A DNA stretch of 64,000 bases from positions 11,457 through 75,456 of the forward strand of contig CAZTRD010000003.1 of the NCBI GenBank assembly GCA_964616145.1, written 5' to 3'. Under the pieces are notes generated by a model. The model was not told the origin of the DNA and did no database searches. It saw only the letters and a program-made list of their open reading frames with translations. A program made the translations under genes and the position numbers. The DNA comes from JAQTNP01 sp964616145 (GTDB lineage: Bacteria; Patescibacteriota; Minisyncoccia; Minisyncoccales; PEYH01). Positions 41,591-50,327 of the stretch are shown piece by piece (position 1 is the first letter of the stretch; each line of letters begins with the position of its first letter).

Positions 41591-42502
41591 ATGAAACAAT
41601 CTGCAATAATAGCCGTATTGTTTTGGTCAATTATGGGGGTTATAATTTGTATTTCCATTTTATCAACATCTAGTGTTATTGCCGATACTGACACTGCCAA
41701 TACATTAACGGAAATAGGAAATGCGACTCCAACTGTTGTTATTAATAGCGTAACTGGTCCAATAACGCTACTTGAAAATGGACATACGGCAATTGCTTGG
41801 GCAACAAGTACAGTAACTGATAATAATGGATGTGACGAAGTAGATTTTGCAACATCTGTCGTCGCTGTTTTTTACGACAGCGCTGCAGTAGCAACAAGTT
41901 GCTCTTCCAATGGAAGAAATTGTTATCCAAGTGCAAGTACAACGTGTGCTGTAAGCGCGGGTGATACTTGCGATGGCGTAGGAGATACCAGCGTCGAATG
42001 GTCTTGCTATGTTAATCCATGGCATTACGCTAACGATGCTGCTACTTGGAAATGGTATATAGCGGCATCTGATGCTGCTAATACGGGATCTAGTACGAGC
42101 GATACAGTTACTGTAAATCCTTTGCTTGCTCTTGATGTAACAGAGGGTACAATAGATTATGGAACTTTGGCTCTAAATACATTATCTGCGCAAAGCACAA
42201 CAACTGTTGTCAATACTGGTAATGATACAGCAATGGATGTGGGTATCAAAGAAAGTGCTGCTTTCACTTGCACTTTAGGAAACATAACCTCTACCTATCA
42301 GCATTATTCTCAATCAGGTGGATTCTCATATGGAGATGGAACTGTATTATGGTCAACCAGCACGCAATCATTGAATGCAGACATAGCTCAGGGTGAAAAT
42401 GGAAGCGAAACTCCTTCTGAAGCTGTTTACTGGTTGTTGACTACTCCTGCTGATGGCGTATCTGGATCTTGCAGTGGTACAAACTATTTTGAAGCTCAAT
42501 AA
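41591..42502 (+). CDS. Secreted Thr/Ser-rich surface protein
   Basis: Residues about 8-32 form a signal peptide (VLFWSIMGVIICISILSTSS, then VIADTD). The mature part is rich in Ser, Thr, Asn and Ala with paired cysteines (TSCSSNGRNCYPS, TTCAVSAGDTC), predicting a disulfide-stabilised beta fold. It is the first of four consecutive exported proteins placed between glycan and peptidoglycan genes, so a cell-surface structure is likely. No named family is recognised. Upstream 41514-41590 is AT-rich with two overlapping TATAAT boxes. Confidence 0.72.
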   Translation: MKQSAIIAVLFWSIMGVIICISILSTSSVIADTDTANTLTEIGNATPTVVINSVTGPITLLENGHTAIAWATSTVTDNNGCDEVDFATSVVAVFYDSAAVATSCSSNGRNCYPSASTTCAVSAGDTCDGVGDTSVEWSCYVNPWHYANDAATWKWYIAASDAANTGSSTSDTVTVNPLLALDVTEGTIDYGTLALNTLSAQSTTTVVNTGNDTAMDVGIKESAAFTCTLGNITSTYQHYSQSGGFSYGDGTVLWSTSTQSLNADIAQGENGSETPSEAVYWLLTTPADGVSGSCSGTNYFEAQ

Positions 42503-42535
42503 ATCCTGTTTGTGTAAATAGATTTAATATTTAGT

Positions 42536-43516
42536 ATGAAATCTTTGTTTGATCGTTTTGCAAAATATATTATTTTTCTGTCTGTAATTTTTTTTGTATT
42601 TCCTTTAATCACTAGGGCCGGTTTTGGTTTGTCTCCGGGGAATATAAATATCAATAATGCTTTAAGGGGATCATCTTTTGAAAAAGTTTTTGTAATTTCA
42701 AGATCTGACCCTGTGGGGAATTTAATAGTAACAGTAGAACCGCTCGGAGATACTGCCGAATGGTTTCAATTTGACAGGGGAAACAAATTTACATATCCGG
42801 AAGGAGAAAAACAATTTCCGATAAAATCTGTTGTAACTATTCCGGGAGGAACTCCCAATGGTACATATACCGGAAAGATACGATTCTCTGGATCCATGGA
42901 TACCACGGGCAATACCGAGGGAGCAAGCGTCGGGATTACTATGGGAGCATTAGCTGATATCAGCGTCACTGTTACGGATAAAGAGATTAAGGGATTCAGA
43001 TTAATTGGCTTACAAGCTGAAAAAGCGGTTGAGGGAGAACCTTTGGTTCTGTCTCTCACTTTGGAAAATACCGGTAATGTGGATATCCAGCCCAGCTATA
43101 TCATTGCAGAGCTTTTTGACAAATTCTATAAACTACAATTAGCTACATTCAGGGTTTCTAAATTCAATGGATCAGTCAAGGTAGCAAGCTCTGGAAAAGT
43201 TTTAGCTACGGTACCATGGACAATTCCGGACGCAGGAAATTATTGGGCTGAGGTTTCTATCTTCGGCGATCAAAATCAATTAGTAGCAAAAGAGAAGTTA
43301 CCGTTTGATGCAGTTGCTGGGACGGGATTATTGGCATTTGTTGATAAAAACTCTGCAATATATTTCATAATGGGAGGGGTAATAATCTTTTTAATAATCA
43401 TAATTGTTATTTTTGCCATACTTTTGATCAATACAAGAAATAAACAAACAAAAGAATTAGCAGAGATGACCAAACATTTAATGAAGTTGGTGAAAAACAA
43501 AAATGGAAGAAAATAG
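42536..43516 (+). CDS. Membrane-anchored exported beta-sandwich protein (DUF916-like)
   Basis: A signal segment (residues 10-28, ending TRAGFGLSPG) starts the protein and a strong membrane helix is near the C-terminus (about 278-302), followed by a basic tail. The body resembles DUF916/WxL-type surface proteins (SPGNININNALRGSSFEKVFVISRSD, then a CARDB-like half with PLVLSLTLENTGNVDIQPSY). It would display two beta-sandwich domains outside the cell. It overlaps the next gene's proposed start by 14 nt. Confidence 0.75.
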   Translation: MKSLFDRFAKYIIFLSVIFFVFPLITRAGFGLSPGNININNALRGSSFEKVFVISRSDPVGNLIVTVEPLGDTAEWFQFDRGNKFTYPEGEKQFPIKSVVTIPGGTPNGTYTGKIRFSGSMDTTGNTEGASVGITMGALADISVTVTDKEIKGFRLIGLQAEKAVEGEPLVLSLTLENTGNVDIQPSYIIAELFDKFYKLQLATFRVSKFNGSVKVASSGKVLATVPWTIPDAGNYWAEVSIFGDQNQLVAKEKLPFDAVAGTGLLAFVDKNSAIYFIMGGVIIFLIIIIVIFAILLINTRNKQTKELAEMTKHLMKLVKNKNGRK

Positions 43517-45385
43517 TAAAAAAAAAATTGTTTAATTCTTTTATTTTTATTCTTTTTTATAGGAATATCTTTTGTTAAAGCGGATAGCGATACGACAAAT
43601 ACCTCAGCACAGGTTATAGATATAACAGGACCAGTAATTAGTAATATAAGTTCAACTATATTAAGCAATAGTTCTGTTTCTGTTACCTGGACTACTAATG
43701 AACTAAGCACTTCTGTTGTTGATTATGGAAAGACCACGGCTTTGGGGTCAACCGAGAGCGATCTTTTATTAGTAACCTCTCATTCTGTTACATTAAACGA
43801 TCTATCTAGCGGCACAACTTACTATTACAGAGTAAGCAGCGCTGATTTGTCTGGAAACAGTACTACGGATAACAATGGCGGCAATTTCTACGCCTTTACA
43901 ACTCCGTCTAATAATTTTATTCCTCCACCGAGCAGTGGAGTATCTACTCCTAAAATTTTAGAAATAGACGAGAGCAAAATACTTTTAAATAATAATTCTG
44001 AATTTACTAAAGGCCTGATGATAGAGATTATTTTAAATCTAACAAATGTAAGCAAATTCAAGATAGGGAACAGTAATAATTTAAATAGCGAAACTTGGCA
44101 AGAATTTGTACCGAAAACTTCTAAAAAGATCTCTGAGGAGGATGGAAAGAAATCAATATATTTTCAATTCCAAAACGATGAGGGATTAGCTAGCAATGTG
44201 ATAGAGAAAACTATTGTCTTAGATACAAGCCCTCCATCCGCTCCTACTAATCTAAATGTGAAATATGTAGAAAATTATGTAGAAACCAGTTTTCAGAAGC
44301 CAAGCGATGGAGATATTGCCGGATACAGATTATTTAAAAGCACTTCTGGTTTTGTTTACAATCCGTTAGGTAATGAGCAGATAATTTTAGATGGCAAAGC
44401 CGAAAGCACAATAGATAGAGATATAAGATCCGGGAGAAAATATTATTATTCCGTATTCTCCTATGACTATGTCAGAAATTATTCATCTCCAGCCGTAGCA
44501 GAGATTATCATTCCTCCATATGCATCGGAAGGAGAAGAAATAATATCTACTGATAAAGGCATAAAAACTTTTGAGTTGGAACCGCAAAAACAAAATCTGA
44601 AAATAGAAATAGGGGATAAGCTGGAAGATCTTTCTATTTCTCAGAAAAGTTTTCATTATCTAGAAAATTCTCCAATCAATATTACTATTCCAGAAAATAG
44701 TTTTCTAAGAGATTCTGACGCTTTGGTATTAAAAGTAGGGGCAGAATTGTTGTATGGCCTGCAAAGGATAGAACATGTCTGGACTGCCAAAATCGATGTT
44801 CCCGGGAAACAAACAAGCTATCTTTTAACGCTGGAGGTGATTAGAAAAGATGGCACTAAGGAAATAATAGAATTGGGGCAAGTATTAGTAGATCCTTTTG
44901 GATATGTATACCAGGATGTAATAGAGCCGCATTTAAATTTATTCAAGGATGGGTTTTGGTCCTGGGAAAAAGCTCACAAACAAAACAGATTAGAGAAGGT
45001 AAAAGTATTTCTGTATCAATACAATGATTCATTAAAAGATTGGCAGCTCTTTGAGGCTAGCAGATATGGACAGAAAAACCCTCAGATTACGACCAAAGAA
45101 GGGGCTTACGGATTCCTTGTTCCCGAAGGGTCATATTATCTTGAAGCCATTAAGATTGGTTTTGGGGAAAAAACAACAGAGTCATTTGAGATACGGGATC
45201 AAATAGTAAATAAAGATATTGAATTATCATCTATCACCATTCATTGGTGGCAGGTAGATGAGAATAGGGAAGTTATTCTATTAATTATTCTTCCTATTGT
45301 TGCAATAATTGCTATAATAATTATAAAGGCAATAAAAAAACGCAGAAAAGTTAAAATTGTCTATGATGGTTTCTCAATTAAATAG
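43503..45385 (+). CDS. Exported fibronectin type III protein, interrupted at an A10 tract
   Basis: A signal peptide (KKNCLILLFLFFFIGISFVKA, quoted here in part) and mature N-terminus lie in a frame with no ATG. The ATG at 43503 reads MEENSKKK and then enters run A43518-43527; one extra A would join it in frame to the signal peptide. So the gene is either split by a homopolymer length change or uses slippage. Downstream are an FN3 domain (VSVTWTTNELSTSVVDYG, SGTTYYYRVSSAD), a second FN3-like region (APTNLNVKYV...GDIAGYRLFKS), and a C-terminal membrane helix with a basic tail. The ATG frame as written stops at TAA after ten codons; the downstream open frame continues to 45385. Confidence 0.8.
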
Positions 45386-46685
45386 AAAATCTATTGCCTG
45401 GTTTATCGCTGGAATAATATTTCTGGTTTTTGCGTTTGCTGGTTTTTCAAAAGCGCAGACAACTCCCGGTTTGCAGATTTTGTTATCAGGAAAATTGATT
45501 GATGCGGAAGGAACAACAGAGCAGACAGGAAAATTCAATATAAGTTTTGCCCTGTATGAAACCGCATCTTCTACTGATAACATATGGAGTGAAGTTTTCA
45601 GCGGAGATAACAAAGTAATAGTTGAAAATGGTATTTTTCAGGTAAGTTTAGGATTGCAGAATCCTTTTAATGTTGATTTTGAAAACAACACATATCTTTT
45701 AGGGGTAAGCATTGGGGGAACAAGCGATGTTCCTCAATGGGATCAAGAAATGACCCCTCGTATTCAAGTAACTACTTTAAAAAATCTTTTATTCTCTGGA
45801 AAAATAATAATGACAGAGGAAGAATTGGTAAATGCTTTGATTGAAGAATTTAAGAATAATACATCAAGCACAGATAAATTGACTCAAACAGCTTTCATTA
45901 ATTTCTTAAAACAAAAACTTGCTCAGGCCGGAACAAGCGCTGTTATCATTTCTCCCAATACTATCAGCCTACTATTAGAACAAGTGTTAAAAATACAAGA
46001 AGATTATGAACAAAGCCTAGAAAAACAAACTTTCTGGCAATCATTGTTAAATTTCTTTACAAAGATATTTGACGCTATTGCTGAAAAATTAGGAAAAATA
46101 TCTGATAAGATAACTGAGATATTTTACAGATTAGATACCATAGATCGGGGAATTTCAAAGATTATTAATATTCTTGAAAACCAGAACCCCCAGTCAGCAA
46201 GTCTTGCTCCAACAATTTTGCCAACCGTTGATCAACAATCAAGCATTAATTATGATGCAAATTTCTTAGTCAAAGATCTCGGGAAAATCATACTTAGAAC
46301 TGGAGAAACAACTATTAGAGTATTTTCTCAATACATTACAGAAAATACTAAAATATTTGTATTACCAATAGAAGAAATACAAGATATTTGGTGGATATCT
46401 GACAGAAAAATAGGTGAGTATTTTGAAATATCTATTACTCAATCTCAGGGCCAAGATTTGGATTTTGAATATTGGATAATAGTTCCTAAAAACGAACTAC
46501 CTCAGGAGATAATAATCATTCCTGAAACGCCAACCCCGGAAATAATTCCTACAGAATCTGCGGTTGAGCCCCCAGTAGTAGAAGAAACACCACAAGAAAT
46601 ACCAATAGAAAGCGTTGAAAACCCGCCAGTAGAAGAACTTCCCGAATCAATTCCAGAAATTGAGGAAGCAGCAAACCCGCTCTAG
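45363..46685 (+). CDS. Exported protein with N-terminal fibre-like domain and acidic Pro-rich tail
   Basis: The start ATG-ATG at 45363-45368 overlaps the previous gene. A signal peptide (residues about 12-33, ending FSKA) precedes a beta domain (LLSGKLIDAEGTTEQTGKF, then SFALYETASSTDNIW) of a type often seen in CPR surface proteins. A helical middle (KIFDAIAEKLGKISDKITEI) may be coiled coil. The last 60 residues are Pro/Glu-rich repeats (PVVEETPQEIPIES, PPVEELPESIPEIEE), a wall-spanning or extended linker. The terminator hairpin overlaps its stop codon. Confidence 0.72.
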   Translation: MMVSQLNRKSIAWFIAGIIFLVFAFAGFSKAQTTPGLQILLSGKLIDAEGTTEQTGKFNISFALYETASSTDNIWSEVFSGDNKVIVENGIFQVSLGLQNPFNVDFENNTYLLGVSIGGTSDVPQWDQEMTPRIQVTTLKNLLFSGKIIMTEEELVNALIEEFKNNTSSTDKLTQTAFINFLKQKLAQAGTSAVIISPNTISLLLEQVLKIQEDYEQSLEKQTFWQSLLNFFTKIFDAIAEKLGKISDKITEIFYRLDTIDRGISKIINILENQNPQSASLAPTILPTVDQQSSINYDANFLVKDLGKIILRTGETTIRVFSQYITENTKIFVLPIEEIQDIWWISDRKIGEYFEISITQSQGQDLDFEYWIIVPKNELPQEIIIIPETPTPEIIPTESAVEPPVVEETPQEIPIESVENPPVEELPESIPEIEEAANPL

Positions 46686-46695
46686 CGGGTTTTTT
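46673..46695 (+). terminator. Intrinsic terminator ending the surface-protein operon
   Basis: AAACCCGC pairs with GCGGGTTT around TCTA, followed by a T-run; the stop TAG lies across the loop and stem. Confidence 0.85.
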
Positions 46696-46724
46696 GATTC
46701 TGTTTTTTATGTTAATCTAAAAGC

Positions 46725-48095
46725 ATGGATTTTAAATTCCTGGAAAACAAAGAGGTTTTAATATTGGGCCTTGGCAGAGAAGGGGAGGCGACTTTTAAAT
46801 TATTAAGAAAAGTATTTCCAGATAAGATATTTTTTATCGCTGATCAAACAGAATTTAAAAAATTACCAATTAGATTAAGGAGGCTATCAGAAGCAGATGG
46901 TAATGTAATTTTATCCTTGGGTAAAAATTATTTAGAGATAGTAAAAAATGTCCAAGTTATTTTCAAAACTCCCGGGATTCCGGAAAAAATATTAGCTCCT
47001 TATCTAAATGATAAAATTAATGTCCTATCAGAGATAGAAATATTTTTACAGGAGAAAAAACAAAATTGCATAGGAATTACGGGAACAAAGGGAAAGAGCA
47101 CTACTTCTTCTTTGATTCATCATATTTTAAAAAATAGCGGCATTAAATCAAAACTAATTGGAAATATCGGGAAACCCGTCTTTACGTATCTAGAAACAAA
47201 AGGCAGGGGGAAATTCGTAATAGAGCTTTCTTCTCATCAATTAAATAGAGTAGAAACAAGTCCGCATATCGCCGTATTCTTAAATATATTCAGAGAACAT
47301 TTGGATTATTACAATAATTTCAATGAATATTTTGAAGCAAAACAAAACATATTCAAATGGCAGGCGAAAAATGATTATTATATTTACAATAGCGATTTTA
47401 AACAATTAAAAGAACTCGCGAAAAAAAGCAATGGTCATTTAATTTCTTTTGGATTTGAGGGAAAACCAAAAGTTCATTTAAAAGATAACTGGATTTATTA
47501 TTCAAATCAAAAAATATTAAATAGGGAAGATATATCTCTCAAGGGCAATCATAATGTTTTAAATACCATGGCGGCGATCGCCGTTGCCAAGATATTGAAG
47601 ATTCCTAACAAGAAAATAGAAAAAGCAGTTAAAACATTTAAACCGCTAAAACATAGGATGGAACTATTCGCTACCTATAACGGAGTGAATTTCTACAATG
47701 ATTCTATCGCCACTATTCCAGAGGCCACGATACAAATGATAAATTCAATACCTAATATAAATACCCTTATCCTGGGGGGCCTTGATAGGGGACAGGATTT
47801 TCAATCTCTGGCCTTGAAAATAATCCAGAAAAAGATCAGGAATGTGATACTTTTACCGGAAAATGACAAAAAGATAGCTGAAGCTATTGCCAAAACGAAG
47901 GGTAGAAAACCAAAAATATATTTTGCTAGGAATATGAAAGAGGTAGCTAAAATATCTTTTGCCAATACCAAAGAAGGTGCTTGCGTTTTATCTCCGGCTT
48001 CTGCCAGCTATAATCTGTTTAAGAATTTTGAGGATCGGGGAAATAGATTTAAAAAGAGTATTAAGAATTTGATAAAAAATGAGCAAAACAGTTAA
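46725..48095 (+). CDS. murD: UDP-MurNAc-L-alanine:glutamate ligase, MurD2-like
   Basis: A Mur ligase with ATP loop GITGTKGKSTTS (118-128), ELSSHQLNR, NIFREHLDYY and GGLDRGQDF. In ordinary MurD the C-terminal motif NDSKATN contains the Lys that binds D-Glu; here the equivalent stretch (325-335) is NDSIATIPEAT, with Ile for Lys. That change, and the MurL-like gene in the same cluster, suggests the enzyme adds L-Glu as MurD2 does. The gene follows the terminator at 46673-46695 and overlaps ftsW by 17 nt. Confidence 0.9.
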   Translation: MDFKFLENKEVLILGLGREGEATFKLLRKVFPDKIFFIADQTEFKKLPIRLRRLSEADGNVILSLGKNYLEIVKNVQVIFKTPGIPEKILAPYLNDKINVLSEIEIFLQEKKQNCIGITGTKGKSTTSSLIHHILKNSGIKSKLIGNIGKPVFTYLETKGRGKFVIELSSHQLNRVETSPHIAVFLNIFREHLDYYNNFNEYFEAKQNIFKWQAKNDYYIYNSDFKQLKELAKKSNGHLISFGFEGKPKVHLKDNWIYYSNQKILNREDISLKGNHNVLNTMAAIAVAKILKIPNKKIEKAVKTFKPLKHRMELFATYNGVNFYNDSIATIPEATIQMINSIPNINTLILGGLDRGQDFQSLALKIIQKKIRNVILLPENDKKIAEAIAKTKGRKPKIYFARNMKEVAKISFANTKEGACVLSPASASYNLFKNFEDRGNRFKKSIKNLIKNEQNS

Positions 48096-49179
48096 AAAAG
48101 AAAATCCTGATTTTATTCTGATTATTTCTTCCTTTCTTTTGATAATGCTTGGATTTATAGCTTTGGCTAGCGCATCAGGACCTATATCTATTGAGCTTAC
48201 GGGAAATAGCTTTTATTTCCTAAAGCATCAATTAATTTATGGCCTTATTCTCGGCCTGATAGCGATGTTTATTTTTTATAAATTGAAACCTGATTTTTTC
48301 AGAAAATATTCTTTTATCTTTTTTGCTGCTACTGTATTACTAGCTTTGGCTGTTTTTCTTCCAAAGATAGGATCTATAGTTTCTGGTGGGAGAAGATGGA
48401 TAGAAATATTTGGAGTCAGTTTTCAACCATCGGAATTTTTAAAACTTGGCTTCATTTTATACTTGTCTGCCTGGGTTCATAAATTTAAAGATTCAAAAGA
48501 AAAATTCAAAACTGTATTGATCCCGTTTCTTATTATTTTATTATTAGTTTCAACAATTCTAATTCTTCAAAAGGACTTGGGAACTCTAATTATAATCTTT
48601 ACTATTAGTGTTTTCATATATTTCACTGCCGATACTCCATTTTCTCATACCGCCATTATTATTGTTTTAGCTCTTCTTGCATTTGTTTACCTTATCTTTT
48701 TTGAACAATACAGAGTCAATAGAATGATGGTTTTCTTGAATCCTGAGCTGGATCCCCAAGGAGCAGGGTATCATATAAAACAAGCGATAATATCTGTGGG
48801 ATCTGGCGGATTATTCGGCAGAGGTTTAGGATTGGGAGAACAACGCTTCGGATTTATCCCAGAACCGACAACTGATTCTATCTTTGCAATTTTTGGAGAG
48901 GAAGCTGGATTCGTAGGAACATTTTCTATTGTTTTATTGTTTATTGTCTTCGCCTGGAGAAATATTAAGATTGCCAAGGAGCAGAATAATGAATTCTATA
49001 GATCTGTAATAATTGGAATAACGACATGGTTCGTAATTCAAGCTATAGTTAATATGGGCTCAATGATAGGGATATTGCCGTTAACTGGAATCCCTTTAAC
49101 CTTTCTAAGCTATGGGGGGTCAGCTCTCTTAAGCGAATTAGCAGCTTTAGGAATATTATTAAACATATCCAAGAAATAA
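48079..49179 (+). CDS. ftsW: FtsW (SEDS peptidoglycan glycosyltransferase)
   Basis: About ten membrane segments; SEDS signatures include SGGRRWIEIFGVSFQPSEFLKLG (quoted in part), YRVNRMMVFLNPELDPQGAGYH, and SVGSGGLFGRGLG with a GEEAGFVG end. FtsW polymerises lipid II at the septum. The murD-ftsW-murG order assigns it to FtsW rather than RodA. It overlaps murD by 17 nt and ends 4 nt before murG. Confidence 0.94.
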   Translation: MSKTVKKENPDFILIISSFLLIMLGFIALASASGPISIELTGNSFYFLKHQLIYGLILGLIAMFIFYKLKPDFFRKYSFIFFAATVLLALAVFLPKIGSIVSGGRRWIEIFGVSFQPSEFLKLGFILYLSAWVHKFKDSKEKFKTVLIPFLIILLLVSTILILQKDLGTLIIIFTISVFIYFTADTPFSHTAIIIVLALLAFVYLIFFEQYRVNRMMVFLNPELDPQGAGYHIKQAIISVGSGGLFGRGLGLGEQRFGFIPEPTTDSIFAIFGEEAGFVGTFSIVLLFIVFAWRNIKIAKEQNNEFYRSVIIGITTWFVIQAIVNMGSMIGILPLTGIPLTFLSYGGSALLSELAALGILLNISKK

Positions 49180-49183
49180 ACAT

Positions 49184-50314
49184 ATGAAAATTGTATTTAC
49201 TGGAGGAGGAACTGGCGGGCATATTTTTCCGATAATAGCCATTGCCAGGGAGTTAAAAACAATTTGTTTCAACAAAAAAGAAAGATTAGAAATGTTTTTT
49301 GTTGGCCCCGGGGACAATAATTTAATAAAAACTTTTTCTAAAGAGAATATTTTTGTAAAAATTATCCCTGCTGGAAAATTAAGAAGATATTTTTCATTAG
49401 AAAACATTTCTGATATATTGTTTAAAATTCCTGCTGGAATTTTTAAAGCAACGATGTTTTTAATAAAAGCCAGGCCGGATATTGTTTTCAGCAAGGGGGG
49501 GTTCGGATCATTGCCAGTGGTCTATGCCGCAAAGATATTAAGCATACCGGTGATAGTTCATGAATCGGATGCAGCCGTAGGGTTAGCCAACAGAAAAGCA
49601 TTCAAATCAGCCAAGATTATCATCACCGGCTTTCCTTTATCTGATAATTTAATTCCCAAAGAGAAGGCGATATTCTTAGGAAATCCTTTAAGAAAAGAAT
49701 TGCTGAACGGCAGCAAAGAAGAGGGGATTAAGATATTTAATATTACCCAAGAGAAGCCAATTCTTTTGATTTTTGGAGGATCCCAGGGAGCGGTGAGAAT
49801 AAACAACGCTGTGTTGGAAGCATTGAATAAAATCTTGGATTTATTTGAGATAATCCATCAATGCGGAGAAACCAATTATCAAGAAATGAAAAATCAAACA
49901 AATATAATATTTCAGCAAAATCCGGAAAAGGAGAAATATTATCATTTGTATGGATTCTTAAATGAGGAACAAATGAAGCATGCTTTTAAAATATCAAATT
50001 TGATTATCACCAGAGCTGGCGCTGGAATCATTTTTGAGGTCTTGGCCTGCGGAATTCCAAGCATTTTGATTCCATTGAAAGAATCTGCTCAAGATCATCA
50101 GCAAAAAAATGCATACTTTGTCCAAGAAAGGGGAGCGGGGATAGTAATAGAAGAACAGAATCTAATGCCCAACTATTTGATTGAGAGATTGAAAGGATTT
50201 TTCTCTTCCCCTGATCTTTCAAAGCAGATGTCCAAGAAAGCATTGGAGATATCAATGCCAAATTCCGCCTATCGAATAGCAGACCTTATCATTGACTTTG
50301 TAAAGAAAAACTGA
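49184..50314 (+). CDS. murG: MurG N-acetylglucosaminyltransferase
   Basis: The N-terminal glycine loop TGGGTGGHIFP, SKGGFGSLPVVYAAK, HESDAAVGLANR, the C-terminal FGGSQGAVRINNAV, and TRAGAGIIFEV and PLKESAQDHQQKNA are all MurG hallmarks. It converts lipid I to lipid II at the inner membrane face. Length (376) is normal. It ends the peptidoglycan run; the gltX promoter lies inside its last codons. Confidence 0.95.
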   Translation: MKIVFTGGGTGGHIFPIIAIARELKTICFNKKERLEMFFVGPGDNNLIKTFSKENIFVKIIPAGKLRRYFSLENISDILFKIPAGIFKATMFLIKARPDIVFSKGGFGSLPVVYAAKILSIPVIVHESDAAVGLANRKAFKSAKIIITGFPLSDNLIPKEKAIFLGNPLRKELLNGSKEEGIKIFNITQEKPILLIFGGSQGAVRINNAVLEALNKILDLFEIIHQCGETNYQEMKNQTNIIFQQNPEKEKYYHLYGFLNEEQMKHAFKISNLIITRAGAGIIFEVLACGIPSILIPLKESAQDHQQKNAYFVQERGAGIVIEEQNLMPNYLIERLKGFFSSPDLSKQMSKKALEISMPNSAYRIADLIIDFVKKN

Positions 50315-50320
50315 TTTAAT
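50292..50320 (+). promoter_or_regulatory. gltX promoter (leaderless geometry)
   Basis: TTGACT 50292-50297, 17 nt, TTTAAT 50315-50320, then 7 nt to the gltX ATG. It overlaps the end of murG. Confidence 0.7.
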
Positions 50321-50327
50321 ATATTAT

